The notes beneath the pieces are model-generated. The model worked only from the letters and a program-made list of their open reading frames with translations, was not told the origin of the DNA and did not search any database. A DNA stretch of 64,000 nt from NCBI RefSeq assembly GCF_900096915.1, contig NZ_FMYK01000006.1:62001-126000 (forward strand), in the 5' to 3' direction. Each line of letters opens with the position of its first letter. Position 1 is the stretch's first letter. Position numbers and translations under genes: made by a program. Shown one piece after another: positions 1 to 8,647 of this stretch. This DNA comes from Acinetobacter marinus. Lineage in GTDB: Bacteria > Pseudomonadota > Gammaproteobacteria > Pseudomonadales > Moraxellaceae.

Positions 1-1325
1 CGTGGCATCTGACTGACAAAACGCCACTGCCGAGGCAAAGCGATCGACTCTAAAGTATCGGAAAGTTTGGCTTTGAGCTGTTGCACAACGTGTAATTTTC
101 CCTGCTTTCGTAGCATCTGCATGCCCGCTTGATCGAGCGCCACCACCGTAGCCAATCGTGTGCGATTACCCTGCTGGATCAGAAAGGCTTTACTCATCTC
201 GACCGAAGCCAAGCCATCAATCGCCTGCTCGACCGCAGTCAGACTAATGCGTTTTTCTTCCAGCTTGACGATGCGATCTGCTCGTCCAAGCAAACGAAAA
301 CCTTCGGGCAAAACTTCCGCCAAATCACCTGTTGCCAGCCAATCCTGTTGATAGGCATGCGCCGTTTTGATCCAAAGCTGTTGTGACTCGTCGATGCGTA
401 TTTCCACATCTGCCATCGCCTGCCACGGTGCATGGTCTTGATCACGGGTCGCCATTCCTCCTGTTTCAGTACTGCCAAGCACTTCGGTAATGGTCTGCGG
501 ATAATGCTGACGAATCTCTGCGTCTAACAATCCGCCCGAAGAAAAAATCCGTGTCGCATGGGCAAAGCGAAACTCACCGATACAACGCTTTAACAAGGCA
601 GGACTGGCAACCAAATACTGCGTATAACGCTGAGCCGTTATATCAAAAATTGAATCTTGAGTAGTATCTAACGCAACCTCTTGATCGGCGATAAACTGTT
701 GAATATCCTCTAAATATTCAGGATAGACCACCTGTTCTCGATAAAAGGCTTGTCCAGTGATCAACGGTAAAAGCAATTGAAATAACAACCCATAAATATG
801 CTGATGACTGACACTGGCAAGCATACAAAACGGCTGTTGCCATTTCAGTTGTACAGCAGAAGTGTGCACTTCAGCCAATAACTGCGCCAATGAACGTGGA
901 ATGTGCTTGGCTTCACCCGTCGAACCTGAGGTATAAAAAATCAAATTGGTGGACTCTAAGTGCGCTTCCAAATCTTGCGCCAAGCGTTCATCGTTAAATG
1001 CAGTTGTATCCGTTTGCACAACTTTATTCGACCAATCTTGCTCAATAAAAACAATGCCTTGATCCTGAAACTGACGCTCTAAATCCTTGACCCGATGTGG
1101 TGGTAAATACACGGTTTTTTCGGCAAGTGTACTGGCAAATATCCACGCCAAAAACTCGGCACTGTCCTCAAGCCACAAGGCATAATCCGTTTGATCCTGC
1201 GCCAGCAAAAAGGCTTGACGCTGACAGACCATGTGCCAAAACTCAGCATGACTAATACGACTGTTTTTTGAAAATGCCAAAACCTGCGGATGATGGAAAT
1301 ATTGGCGCAAATTTGCAACGATCAT
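1..1325 (-). CDS. AMP-dependent acyl/aryl ligase of aryl-polyene cluster (3' part missing)
   Basis: The reading frame is open from the ATG at 1325 to the window edge, giving 441 codons without a stop. The AMP-binding P-loop signature FYTSGSTGEAKHIPRS lies near residue 155, and the late adenylation motifs TGDLAEV and FRFLGRADRIVKLEEKRIS are also present, so this is an ANL-superfamily adenylating enzyme. The start overlaps the stop of the upstream membrane-protein gene as ATGA, showing translational coupling. By analogy with ApeH of aryl-polyene clusters it should activate an aromatic starter acid and load it on an acyl carrier protein; that role is inferred from context. The carboxy terminus lies outside the window. 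Confidence 0.85.
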   Translation of the reverse strand, partial: MIVANLRQYFHHPQVLAFSKNSRISHAEFWHMVCQRQAFLLAQDQTDYALWLEDSAEFLAWIFASTLAEKTVYLPPHRVKDLERQFQDQGIVFIEQDWSNKVVQTDTTAFNDERLAQDLEAHLESTNLIFYTSGSTGEAKHIPRSLAQLLAEVHTSAVQLKWQQPFCMLASVSHQHIYGLLFQLLLPLITGQAFYREQVVYPEYLEDIQQFIADQEVALDTTQDSIFDITAQRYTQYLVASPALLKRCIGEFRFAHATRIFSSGGLLDAEIRQHYPQTITEVLGSTETGGMATRDQDHAPWQAMADVEIRIDESQQLWIKTAHAYQQDWLATGDLAEVLPEGFRLLGRADRIVKLEEKRISLTAVEQAIDGLASVEMSKAFLIQQGNRTRLATVVALDQAGMQMLRKQGKLHVVQQLKAKLSDTLESIALPRQWRFVSQMP

Positions 1326-1972
1326 GAATTATCCTGATTGGCTGGATGCTGGCTTTTTTTCTGCCGACTTTCTGATTGATCTGGCGCTGTGCGATGCGCA
1401 TCATGATCATATTTAGATGCATGTTCAGATGCTTGCTTTTTTTGCTGTCTGCGCCTGAGTAGATACTCACCGAGCAACAACACACCCATTAACAGATAAG
1501 AAATAAAGCCATTATAAATCGCCCAAATCGATGTCGCTAAGAAAACCGTTAACAGTGCCACCAAGGCATTTATAATTAAAAAACCACACCACACTTTGGT
1601 GACCTGTCTAGTCCAGTGTACACCAGATTCAGGTAAATGAGGCTGATGCAAGCGAGCAAAACGCTCAATCATACTGGGCGGACGAAACAAGGTATAAGCA
1701 AAGACCGAGGCACTGCCTAAACTCATCAACACAGGATAAAATTTCAGCCAAAACTCGTCTTGTAATAACAGGCTCAAGCCACCGCAGAGCACCGCAAAAC
1801 TGGTGAGTGGTAAAAATAATCGATCTTGACGCAGTAATAAACGTACACCTGCGACCACGATCAACATCGCACTCATCAAAAATAACTGATCGTGGCGAAT
1901 CGCCCACATCACCGCAAAGGGATAGCAGAGCATCAATAAGGTGAGTAAAACCGCAATCAGCTTTTTAGGCAT
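1322..1972 (-). CDS. COG4648-type membrane protein of aryl-polyene cluster
   Basis: A 216-residue protein with several hydrophobic helices between about residues 5 and 175 and a highly charged tail rich in Lys, Gln and His. It sits between two acyl carrier protein genes and the acyl ligase, the usual place of the COG4648 membrane protein (ApeG-like) in aryl-polyene clusters. No catalytic motif is visible and its biochemical role is unknown; it may anchor the biosynthetic complex at the inner membrane. Its stop overlaps the ligase start by four bases. Family assignment rests mainly on length, topology and position. Confidence 0.7.
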   Translation of the reverse strand: MPKKLIAVLLTLLMLCYPFAVMWAIRHDQLFLMSAMLIVVAGVRLLLRQDRLFLPLTSFAVLCGGLSLLLQDEFWLKFYPVLMSLGSASVFAYTLFRPPSMIERFARLHQPHLPESGVHWTRQVTKVWCGFLIINALVALLTVFLATSIWAIYNGFISYLLMGVLLLGEYLLRRRQQKKQASEHASKYDHDAHRTAPDQSESRQKKSQHPANQDNS

Positions 1973-2056
1973 TTATTATCAATATATAAATATAACCTTT
2001 CGCCAGAAATCATCTGTACTCGATGGTTATCGCTTTGTTTAAAAAGACTTGCGTCG

Positions 2057-2314
2057 TTATGCTTGACGTTGTTGTAATTTTTCAACGACTTCGATTACAT
2101 CAGCAACGGTACGCACCGATTTAAAATGTTCAGCTTGGATTTGTTGCCCTGTCAATTCACGGATTTTCACAATCAAATCCACTGCATCAATACTGTCAAT
2201 GTCTAAATCATTGTACAAATGCGTTTCCAACTGGATCTTCTCTTCGTCGATCTCAAACAGCTCATTCATCCACGTTCGTAGCTGCTGTAAAATTTGCTCT
2301 TGATTACTCATCAC
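2057..2314 (-). CDS. Acyl carrier protein (second of pair)
   Basis: An 85-residue acidic protein with the phosphopantetheine attachment motif DIDSIDAVDL; the serine of DSI (about residue 41) would carry the prosthetic group. Helix pattern and length are those of a stand-alone acyl carrier protein. It follows another ACP gene of different sequence, matching the ApeE/ApeF pair of aryl-polyene pathways, where the ACPs carry the growing polyene chain for the ketosynthases. It is not the fatty-acid ACP AcpP, whose motif and neighbours differ. Which of the two ACPs matches ApeE or ApeF cannot be decided here. Confidence 0.88.
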   Translation of the reverse strand: MMSNQEQILQQLRTWMNELFEIDEEKIQLETHLYNDLDIDSIDAVDLIVKIRELTGQQIQAEHFKSVRTVADVIEVVEKLQQRQA

Positions 2315-2412
2315 GTTCTCACCACATCATTTTTTATCTTTTAGGAACAATGGTCGATTTCATTGACCACTGTACCACTTCACATTTCATGATTACTCAT
2401 CACAGCGATGAC

Positions 2413-2679
2413 TTAGCCAGCCTGCTGTTGTGCTTGTACCAAGCCAACCAAGCTATTCACGGAACGGAAATATTGCTTATTTTCTTCCGATTCTGAGTTG
2501 AGCTGGATTTGATAGCGTTTCTTCAATGCCACACCGAGTTCTAATGCATCGATCGAATCCAGTCCTAGACCTTCTCCAAATAACGGCGCATTTTCATCAA
2601 TATCATCAATAGTCATATCTTCTAAGACCAAGACATCAATGATCATCTGCTTAATTTCATTTACCAAATCTGTCATCAC
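2413..2679 (-). CDS. Acyl carrier protein (first of pair)
   Basis: An 88-residue protein with the 4'-phosphopantetheine site GLGLDSIDALEL (serine near residue 42). It starts within the last codons of the upstream acyltransferase gene (overlap 2676-2679), so the two are translationally coupled. Together with the following ACP it forms the carrier-protein pair of the putative aryl-polyene pathway. The ninety-odd bases between the two ACP genes hold no further gene. Confidence 0.88.
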   Translation of the reverse strand: MMTDLVNEIKQMIIDVLVLEDMTIDDIDENAPLFGEGLGLDSIDALELGVALKKRYQIQLNSESEENKQYFRSVNSLVGLVQAQQQAG

Positions 2680-3566
2680 TTTTTACTCAACAACTCTATT
2701 TCATTTTTAAAAAACGCAAATAACCACGTATTGAGCTGACGCACGGTTCGTGTACTATTTTCTGTTTTGTGTACTTCTGTAACAGGCATTATGTCAGAAA
2801 TTTGCACGCTGTCTAATACTTTTAATTCCATATGAAAAGGTTGTTTAGGAATTCGATACCATTTTTCACTTTTGGTTAAGGTCGACGGCGTACAACGAAT
2901 CAATACTGGACGCAGTGGCACATCAGCACGCACCGCAATATTGGCAGCGCCACGTTGAAATTTATTCAGTAATTCATCCTTTTCCGTGCGTGTGCCTTCT
3001 GGGAAGATCACCAACGAGCCTGCTTGATCTGTTGAGAGTTTATCAACACAATCTTCAATAAACTGCTCCGACCCCCGATTGAGAATATAACCTGCACTAC
3101 GCACTGCGCCACGGGTAAATGGATTGGTCCATAAAGACTGCTTCACCACACAATTCGCCTGTGGTAAAAATGCAATCAACATCACCACATCGATCAAAGT
3201 CGGATGATTGGCAACGATGAGTTCACCGTAGCTATTTTCCAGTTTTTCCACATCTTGCACATCATAGGTCATGATGCCAAGCGCACGCATCATCTCGACA
3301 AAGCCACGAAATGAATATTTAATGGTTTTTTGTGCCAAGACATGGCGCTGTTCAGGATCACGCTCGAACAACTTTACCGTCGGTGAAATCACCAAAGCAA
3401 TCGCCACACCGCCCGCGCCAAAGGTTGCGAAACTTAGCCCTGTCGCAAATACACGCCAATAATAGTTTAAGGTCGAACTGGGCTGCTGGGCTGCTGGGCG
3501 GTTATGTGGCTTGAGCAGTTGCGCAATTTTTTTCTGTAGGCGAGTGTGCATTAACATTTTTTCCAT
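2676..3566 (-). CDS. Lysophospholipid-acyltransferase-type protein of aryl-polyene cluster
   Basis: The PlsC-type acyltransferase fold is shown by the H(X4)D motif in VANHPTLIDVV and by the FPEGTRTE motif. A hydrophobic segment (FATGLSFATFGAGGVAIALVI) lies near the N-terminus, so the enzyme is probably membrane bound. In aryl-polyene clusters this position is taken by an ApeD-like acyltransferase thought to help place the polyene on its lipid anchor. The start is uncertain: a TTG at 3587 and ATGs at 3566, 3557 and 3551 are in frame, and the last overlaps the upstream stop as TAATG. I chose 3566 provisionally. Specificity is inferred from context. Confidence 0.82.
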   Translation of the reverse strand: MEKMLMHTRLQKKIAQLLKPHNRPAAQQPSSTLNYYWRVFATGLSFATFGAGGVAIALVISPTVKLFERDPEQRHVLAQKTIKYSFRGFVEMMRALGIMTYDVQDVEKLENSYGELIVANHPTLIDVVMLIAFLPQANCVVKQSLWTNPFTRGAVRSAGYILNRGSEQFIEDCVDKLSTDQAGSLVIFPEGTRTEKDELLNKFQRGAANIAVRADVPLRPVLIRCTPSTLTKSEKWYRIPKQPFHMELKVLDSVQISDIMPVTEVHKTENSTRTVRQLNTWLFAFFKNEIELLSKK

Positions 3567-4231
3567 AACCCATTTCCAGCGTGCCAAGTCTGTTGCTCAG
3601 ATTGCCAAAAGTGGTAAAAATTAAGCGCTTGAATGCTGTGATCAAACTGCTGTTCGGCATCCGCAGGCTTGGTCGGGTGAAATTCAAATTGCAGATTGGG
3701 ATCGTCTCGTTCCACAAGCGCAGAGATGGCTACACCTTGCTCAAAATCAGCCACTTGATCAATATACACCTCAGGCAACGGTTGCTCATAATAAATGATC
3801 AAAGCACGTTGCTTGCCATTCGCCTGAAGATAACTATACGCCTCAGCCACAGCATCTTGCCAACATGTGGACACAGGACTACTGATACTGGTTGAGACCG
3901 TATCATCCTGAAAAAGAATCGAATAGAGTCCTGCAATGGCATTATGCACAGAGGTTGAAAACTGCGTTGGCGACGCCGTCCCCTCATTGGCAATTTCATG
4001 CAAAATCTTTAAGGTATTTTGCTCATCACCAAAGCAAGACGACCACACAATATAGTCAATCTTCCCAAATTGCTGTTGCATTTGACGTGCGCTATTCAGT
4101 GCAATTTTTGCCAATTTAGACAATCGACGGCGTTGCATCGCAGGCACTTCATTGATCGCCGTCAATTCATCACTGTCTTGTAGAAAACTGATTGCGCGAA
4201 TACCGCACTGCAGCATAATCAACCCATTCAT
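3551..4231 (-). CDS. Beta-ketoacyl synthase-like protein (chain-length-factor type)
   Basis: A protein of about 226 residues resembling the short beta-ketoacyl-synthase-like family (PF13723 type): a stretch VHNAIAGLYSILFQDD matches part of a thiolase-fold ketosynthase, but the protein is only half the usual ketosynthase length. In aryl-polyene clusters an ApeC-like protein of this kind opens the gene block seen here, and it may act with a full ketosynthase as a chain-length factor. The frame runs up to 4303, but a good -10 box (TATACT, 4254-4259 on this strand) lies inside that extension, so I start at the ATG at 4231; an ATG at 4216 is the alternative. Confidence 0.75.
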   Translation of the reverse strand: MNGLIMLQCGIRAISFLQDSDELTAINEVPAMQRRRLSKLAKIALNSARQMQQQFGKIDYIVWSSCFGDEQNTLKILHEIANEGTASPTQFSTSVHNAIAGLYSILFQDDTVSTSISSPVSTCWQDAVAEAYSYLQANGKQRALIIYYEQPLPEVYIDQVADFEQGVAISALVERDDPNLQFEFHPTKPADAEQQFDHSIQALNFYHFWQSEQQTWHAGNGLWKKC

Positions 4232-4253
4232 TTTAATGATTTCATTTAGGCAG

Positions 4254-4259
4254 AGTATA
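4254..4259 (-). promoter_or_regulatory. Candidate -10 box for the aryl-polyene gene block
   Basis: TATACT on the minus strand, about 20 bases before the chosen ATG of the ketosynthase-like gene. The matching -35 is poor. It suggests this half of the cluster has its own promoter, divergent from rlmH. Confidence 0.4.
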
Positions 4260-4377
4260 ACGAGTTCAGCGATGCAAGGTACAGCACAAATCGGACAAAG
4301 CACAGTACTTTTTCACAACTACATCACATACTCACGCAAATCATTGTTCCCGCAAACACGATATTCACGAATTCTCC

Positions 4378-4386
4378 TGTTATACT
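4378..4386 (+). promoter_or_regulatory. Extended -10 promoter of rlmH
   Basis: TGTTATACT is an extended -10 element (TGn followed by TATACT) about 65 bases ahead of the rlmH start. No convincing -35 precedes it, as is common for extended -10 promoters. Confidence 0.5.
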
Positions 4387-4451
4387 CGCCCAAGGTGTAG
4401 TTGAACTTGCCGTTTATCATTTCCTTATTATTGGTCACGCTTTAAAACACT

Positions 4452-4931
4452 ATGAAAATCCGCATCTTAACCATCGGTCAAAAAATGCCTGCTTGGGTCT
4501 ATACCGCCTTTGATGATTATCTCAAACGTATTCAACCTTTCGTGACCACACAATTGCTCGAATTGCCGATGGCGAAGCGTGGTAAAAATGATTCCGATGC
4601 CGATATTTTGAAATATTGTCAGATTGAAGGTGAAGCCATTCTCTCGCAGATCAAACAAGGTGAGATCCTGATTGCGCTCGAAGTCGGCGGACGAGAATTG
4701 TCCACAGAAAAACTGGCGCAAACCATGCAACAGTGGACACTCGAAGGTAGCGATATTGTGCTGGCGATTGGCGGACCTGATGGATTGTCGGATGCCGTGC
4801 GTAAAGCCGCAGCATGGCACTGGTCACTGTCCAAGCTGACACTGCCTCACCCGATGGTGCGCATTATTCTCATTGAACAACTTTATCGAGCAATGAGCAT
4901 CAATCACAATCATCCTTACCACAGAGCCTAG
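4452..4931 (+). CDS. rlmH: 23S rRNA (pseudouridine-1915-N3)-methyltransferase
   Basis: A 159-residue SPOUT-family methyltransferase. The sequence has the trefoil-knot SAM-binding region with VLAIGGPDGL (about 104-113) and the conserved end LIEQLYRAMSINHNHPYHRA, both diagnostic of RlmH. Full length for the family (about 155). It N3-methylates the pseudouridine at position 1915 in helix 69 of 23S rRNA on assembled ribosomes. It stands alone between the divergent aryl-polyene genes and the ABC transporter; the 200 bases after it hold no gene. Confidence 0.97.
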   Translation: MKIRILTIGQKMPAWVYTAFDDYLKRIQPFVTTQLLELPMAKRGKNDSDADILKYCQIEGEAILSQIKQGEILIALEVGGRELSTEKLAQTMQQWTLEGSDIVLAIGGPDGLSDAVRKAAAWHWSLSKLTLPHPMVRIILIEQLYRAMSINHNHPYHRA

Positions 4932-5138
4932 AGCTTAAACTTTCCAACGATAAAAAATCTAACAAACCTCCTCGTCAAGGTCAAAAATGCAACACTGTGA
5001 CTTTGTTCATATTCTGTGGCAAAGTCTTGGTTTATGTTCATTTTTGGCGCACAATAGCTCGCTTTGAAAGATGCATTGCCACGCCATATCGCAATGTGTT
5101 TTGCAAACCTCTATTTTTGATCGACTGGGATGCCAAGC

Positions 5139-6074
5139 ATGACTGATGCCCTTCAACTGCAAGATCTGCATAAAACCTATAAAAATGGCTTTCAAGCACT
5201 CAAAGGCATTGACCTGACTGTCCCAGAAGGCGAGTTTTATGCTCTCCTTGGTCCAAATGGCGCAGGTAAATCCACTACCATTGGCATCATCAGCTCACTC
5301 ACCAAAAAATCCTCAGGCACAGTCAATATTTTTGGCTATGATCTGGATCAATTTTCGTCCAAAGCCAAACAACATCTTGGCGTTGTCCCACAAGAATTTA
5401 ACTTCGGACAGTTTGAAAAAATTTTTGATATTTTAGTCACCCAAGCGGGCTACTACGGCATCGATAAAAAAACCGCGGAAAACCGTGCCGAACATTATCT
5501 GGAAAAACTTGGACTGTGGGAAAAGCGAAATACCCAATCTCGTCTACTCTCTGGTGGGATGAAGCGCCGTCTAATGATTGCTCGTGCCATGATGCATGAG
5601 CCAAAACTGATGATTTTGGATGAACCGACCGCTGGCGTGGATATTGAGCTACGTCGTTCGATGTGGGACTTTTTGACTGAGCTCAATCAAAATGGCACCT
5701 CAATCATTCTCACCACGCATTATCTGGAAGAAGCAGAAATGCTCTGTCGCCGTATCGCTATTATTGATCGTGGCGAGATCAAAGAAGATACCAGCATGAA
5801 AAGTTTCTTAAATCAGCTTTCTGTGGAAACATTTATCTTTGATTTGGCGGCGCCGCTTGAACATTTCGATCTGAATATTATCGGTTTTCAATTTGATCTG
5901 ATTGATCCGAGCACCTTGCAAGTGACCATGGATAAGGCACATGCCATGAATGATCTGTTTGCTATTTTTGAAGCCAATGGCGTTTTGATCAGCAGTATGC
6001 GTAACAAAGCCAATCGACTTGAGGAGCTTTTTGTCAACATGGTCGAGAAAAATCTGACTGGAGAAAATGCATGA
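5139..6074 (+). CDS. yadG: ABC exporter ATP-binding protein, YadG type
   Basis: A 311-residue ABC ATPase with Walker A GPNGAGKSTT, ABC signature LLSGGMKRRLMIARA, Walker B LMILDEPTAG and the H-loop TTHYLEEAE. The sequence closely follows the E. coli YadG pattern, including IGIISSLT, VPQEFNF and the end SMRNKANRLEELFV. I chose the ATG at 5139 rather than 5130 because GGGA lies nine bases before it and it fits the E. coli N-terminus. It is coupled by ATGA overlap to the permease gene and should energise export of an unknown substrate. Confidence 0.93.
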   Translation: MTDALQLQDLHKTYKNGFQALKGIDLTVPEGEFYALLGPNGAGKSTTIGIISSLTKKSSGTVNIFGYDLDQFSSKAKQHLGVVPQEFNFGQFEKIFDILVTQAGYYGIDKKTAENRAEHYLEKLGLWEKRNTQSRLLSGGMKRRLMIARAMMHEPKLMILDEPTAGVDIELRRSMWDFLTELNQNGTSIILTTHYLEEAEMLCRRIAIIDRGEIKEDTSMKSFLNQLSVETFIFDLAAPLEHFDLNIIGFQFDLIDPSTLQVTMDKAHAMNDLFAIFEANGVLISSMRNKANRLEELFVNMVEKNLTGENA

Positions 6075-6844
6075 ACCATCAACAATTACGCATTGCATTT
6101 CTCACCATTGTCCGTAAAGAAGTTCGCCGTTTTATGCGAATTTGGCCGCAAACGCTGTTACCCCCTGCGATAACCATGAGTTTGTATTTCGTGATCTTTG
6201 GTAATTTGGTCGGTTCTCGGATCGGTGAAATGGGCGGCTTTAGCTACATTCAGTTTATCGTGCCAGGACTCATCATGATGTCGGTGATTACCAACAGTTA
6301 TTCCAATGTCACGTCGAGTTTTTTTAGTGCAAAGTTTCAGCGTAGTGTCGAAGAGTTAATCACCAGCCCTGTACCAAATCATATTATTTTGCTGGGCTTT
6401 ATGGTCGGCGGTGTGGCTCGAGGTATTTGTGTGGGCTTTATTGTGACGCTGGTCAGTTTGCTGTTCACGCATTTGAGCATTTTCAATATTTTTGTGACGA
6501 TTTATACCGTCATCATTACCTCGATGCTGTTTTCCTTGGCAGGCTTTATCAATGCGGTCTACGCCAAATCATTTGATGATATTTCCATCATTCCGACCTT
6601 TGTACTGACGCCACTGACCTATCTTGGTGGTGTATTCTATGCGATCAGTAATTTAAGCCCATTTTGGCAAAGTGTGTCCTTACTCAATCCGATCGTGTAT
6701 ATGGTCAATGCCTTTCGTTACGGCATCTTGGGGCACAGTGATGTCAATGTGCGGATTTCGCTGTTAGTGATCAGTGCGGGCTGCTTTATGATGTATGCCA
6801 TCGCCTATCATTTACTTCGTCGTGGAACAGGAATGCGTGAATAA
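6071..6844 (+). CDS. yadH: ABC exporter permease, YadH type
   Basis: A 257-residue ABC-2-type inner-membrane protein with about six hydrophobic helices and the conserved region SFDDISIIPTFVLTPLTYLGG typical of ABC-2 permeases. The start overlaps the end of yadG (ATGA) and its stop overlaps the queF start (TAATG), so yadG-yadH-queF appear to be one translationally coupled operon. The substrate of YadGH exporters is not established. Confidence 0.93.
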   Translation: MNHQQLRIAFLTIVRKEVRRFMRIWPQTLLPPAITMSLYFVIFGNLVGSRIGEMGGFSYIQFIVPGLIMMSVITNSYSNVTSSFFSAKFQRSVEELITSPVPNHIILLGFMVGGVARGICVGFIVTLVSLLFTHLSIFNIFVTIYTVIITSMLFSLAGFINAVYAKSFDDISIIPTFVLTPLTYLGGVFYAISNLSPFWQSVSLLNPIVYMVNAFRYGILGHSDVNVRISLLVISAGCFMMYAIAYHLLRRGTGMRE

Positions 6845-7674
6845 TGTCAGTCGATGCGTCACTTTTAGGTCAAGAAACTCAATATCCAACGCATTATGCG
6901 CCAGAGATTTTATTTCCCATCGCACGTGCTGATGCCCGCCAAGCCTATGCCGATGTGCAAGGCATCACACAAGGTGTCGACTGGTGGCATGTCTTTGAAA
7001 TCTCTTGGCTTGATTTGGATGGCATGCCTCAAGTCGCCATCGGTCGCCTACATATTCCTGCGACCTCAAGCCATTTGATCGAATCGAAATCTTTAAAACT
7101 ATACTTTAATAGCTTTAATTTCGAGCGTTATGACCGAGCAGATTTTGTCGCAACAGTCGAAGCAGATTTATCCAAAGCCGCCAATGCAGACGTCAAAATT
7201 GAATTATTCGATGTGGATGCATTGACGGTTGATCAACCGCAAGGCATCTGTCTGGATCAGGTCAAACCGAATGTGATCGCCTTTCATCCTGATCGTTCAT
7301 TGTTGGCTTTAGAAAGTGGTGGAGAATATTCTGACGCAGAGCAACCGACCATCGAACAGCACTATTATTCTCACCTGCTCCGTAGTAACTGCCCTGTCAC
7401 CAATCAGCCTGACTGGGGTACATTATTTATTCGTTATCAAGGCAAAAAACCTTGTGAAGCGAGTTTAATTGCTTATATTATCTCTTACCGTCAGCACAAT
7501 GGTTTTCACGAACAATGTGTCGAGCAAATCTACGCTGACCTATGGACAGCATTACAACCTGAAAAACTCATGGTCTATGCTGCCTATACACGACGAGGTG
7601 GATTGGATATCAATCCATGTCGTGTATCCGACCTGTCATGGATGCTAACGCCTGTGCGATTGGCGCGGCAATAA
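6844..7674 (+). CDS. queF: NADPH-dependent 7-cyano-7-deazaguanine reductase
   Basis: A 276-residue two-domain QueF of the long (E. coli-like) type. It reduces the nitrile preQ0 to the amine preQ1 in queuosine biosynthesis. Visible signatures are the NADPH-binding motif ESKSLKLYFNSFN (from residue 80), the catalytic cysteine in LLRSNCPVTNQPDWG (Cys183, with Asp190 following) and the end YTRRGGLDINP. It is coupled to yadH by a one-base overlap of stop and start; whether that pairing has meaning is unknown. Confidence 0.97.
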   Translation: MSVDASLLGQETQYPTHYAPEILFPIARADARQAYADVQGITQGVDWWHVFEISWLDLDGMPQVAIGRLHIPATSSHLIESKSLKLYFNSFNFERYDRADFVATVEADLSKAANADVKIELFDVDALTVDQPQGICLDQVKPNVIAFHPDRSLLALESGGEYSDAEQPTIEQHYYSHLLRSNCPVTNQPDWGTLFIRYQGKKPCEASLIAYIISYRQHNGFHEQCVEQIYADLWTALQPEKLMVYAAYTRRGGLDINPCRVSDLSWMLTPVRLARQ

Positions 7675-7702
7675 ACACAATTAAAAAATTTGAGGAACCA
7701 CA

Positions 7703-8365
7703 ATGCCAAGTTTTTTTGGATTTATCCCATCACCGACACTACTTGGTGATATTCAGCAGGCTCAGCGTAGTCGCAACGCTTCTGAGCCGATGTATCCTTT
7801 ACGAGATAAAATCGCACTGGCACTCAATGATGAGCTGTTAGATCGCGTCTTAGGTGATGTACTGCACGAGTTCCCTGCCAGTGATCGTAAAGACACCGCA
7901 GAAAAGCTGGTCGGCTATGTTAAAAGTACTGTTCGTGCATTGCTCAATCAATTGCTCAGTAAAACCCCGAATGAAAAAATTGTTGCCTCGTTGGATTTCA
8001 TTGAGCAAGGATTATTTCATGATGAACATGCGCAGTTGCGTGTTGGTGCGCCACTCGATAGCGCATTGGTTGCACAAATGCAAAGTAACTTCGCTGCGAT
8101 TCTGGGCGGTGAAGACCCAAAACAAATCACGCCAGCCTTGACGGAACAATACAAAAAATTTGCAGATTTATTGGTCAAGCATTATATGGTCGATTTTAAT
8201 AAAACCCTTGATCTGGGCATGATTAAACGCAAAGCCTCTGATGTCGGCGCAAGTGTCGTGACTAAAGCGGTACACATTGCTATTAATAAGTTAATTCCTG
8301 CATTAACGCCTGAAGAGCTAAAAATCTTGGCACAACATCATAGCCAATTGATTCATCAGACTTAA
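7703..8365 (+). CDS. Unknown protein downstream of queF
   Basis: A 220-residue protein that I do not recognise. A good ribosome site (GAGGAA, seven bases ahead) fixes the ATG. The sequence is mostly helical and polar, without a signal peptide or clear membrane helix; the N-terminus (MPSFFGFIPSPTLLGD) is hydrophobic. It lies 28 bases after queF and is closed by a strong terminator, so it is probably the last gene of the yadGH-queF operon. No catalytic motif is evident. Confidence 0.8.
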   Translation: MPSFFGFIPSPTLLGDIQQAQRSRNASEPMYPLRDKIALALNDELLDRVLGDVLHEFPASDRKDTAEKLVGYVKSTVRALLNQLLSKTPNEKIVASLDFIEQGLFHDEHAQLRVGAPLDSALVAQMQSNFAAILGGEDPKQITPALTEQYKKFADLLVKHYMVDFNKTLDLGMIKRKASDVGASVVTKAVHIAINKLIPALTPEELKILAQHHSQLIHQT

Positions 8366-8400
8366 ATCACGCACTACGTTAAAAAAGTGCCCCAAACATG

Positions 8401-8433
8401 ACCTAAGTCTATGCAATCGACTTAGGTTTTTTT
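8401..8433 (+). terminator. Rho-independent terminator of the yadGH-queF operon
   Basis: A perfect 9-bp stem (ACCTAAGTC at 8401-8409 with GACTTAGGT at 8419-8427), nine-base loop, followed by a run of Ts. The 214 bases from here to rodA hold no gene that I can see. Confidence 0.85.
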
Positions 8434-8647
8434 ATATCTGTTCTTCGCATTGTTACCCTGAAAATTAAATGGCTTTTTCAGCATTACTGTGTAATTTTGT
8501 GGTCGCAGTGTGAATGAGCTGTGCTAGCATATGCGGGCTCAATCAAGGGCAACATGATGAGATGATTCAAATCAATTTATGTAGTTCAATTCTTGATCTT
8601 GCAATCGTCATTTTTGCTTGATATTTCTACGGTGAAGCGCTTACGCC

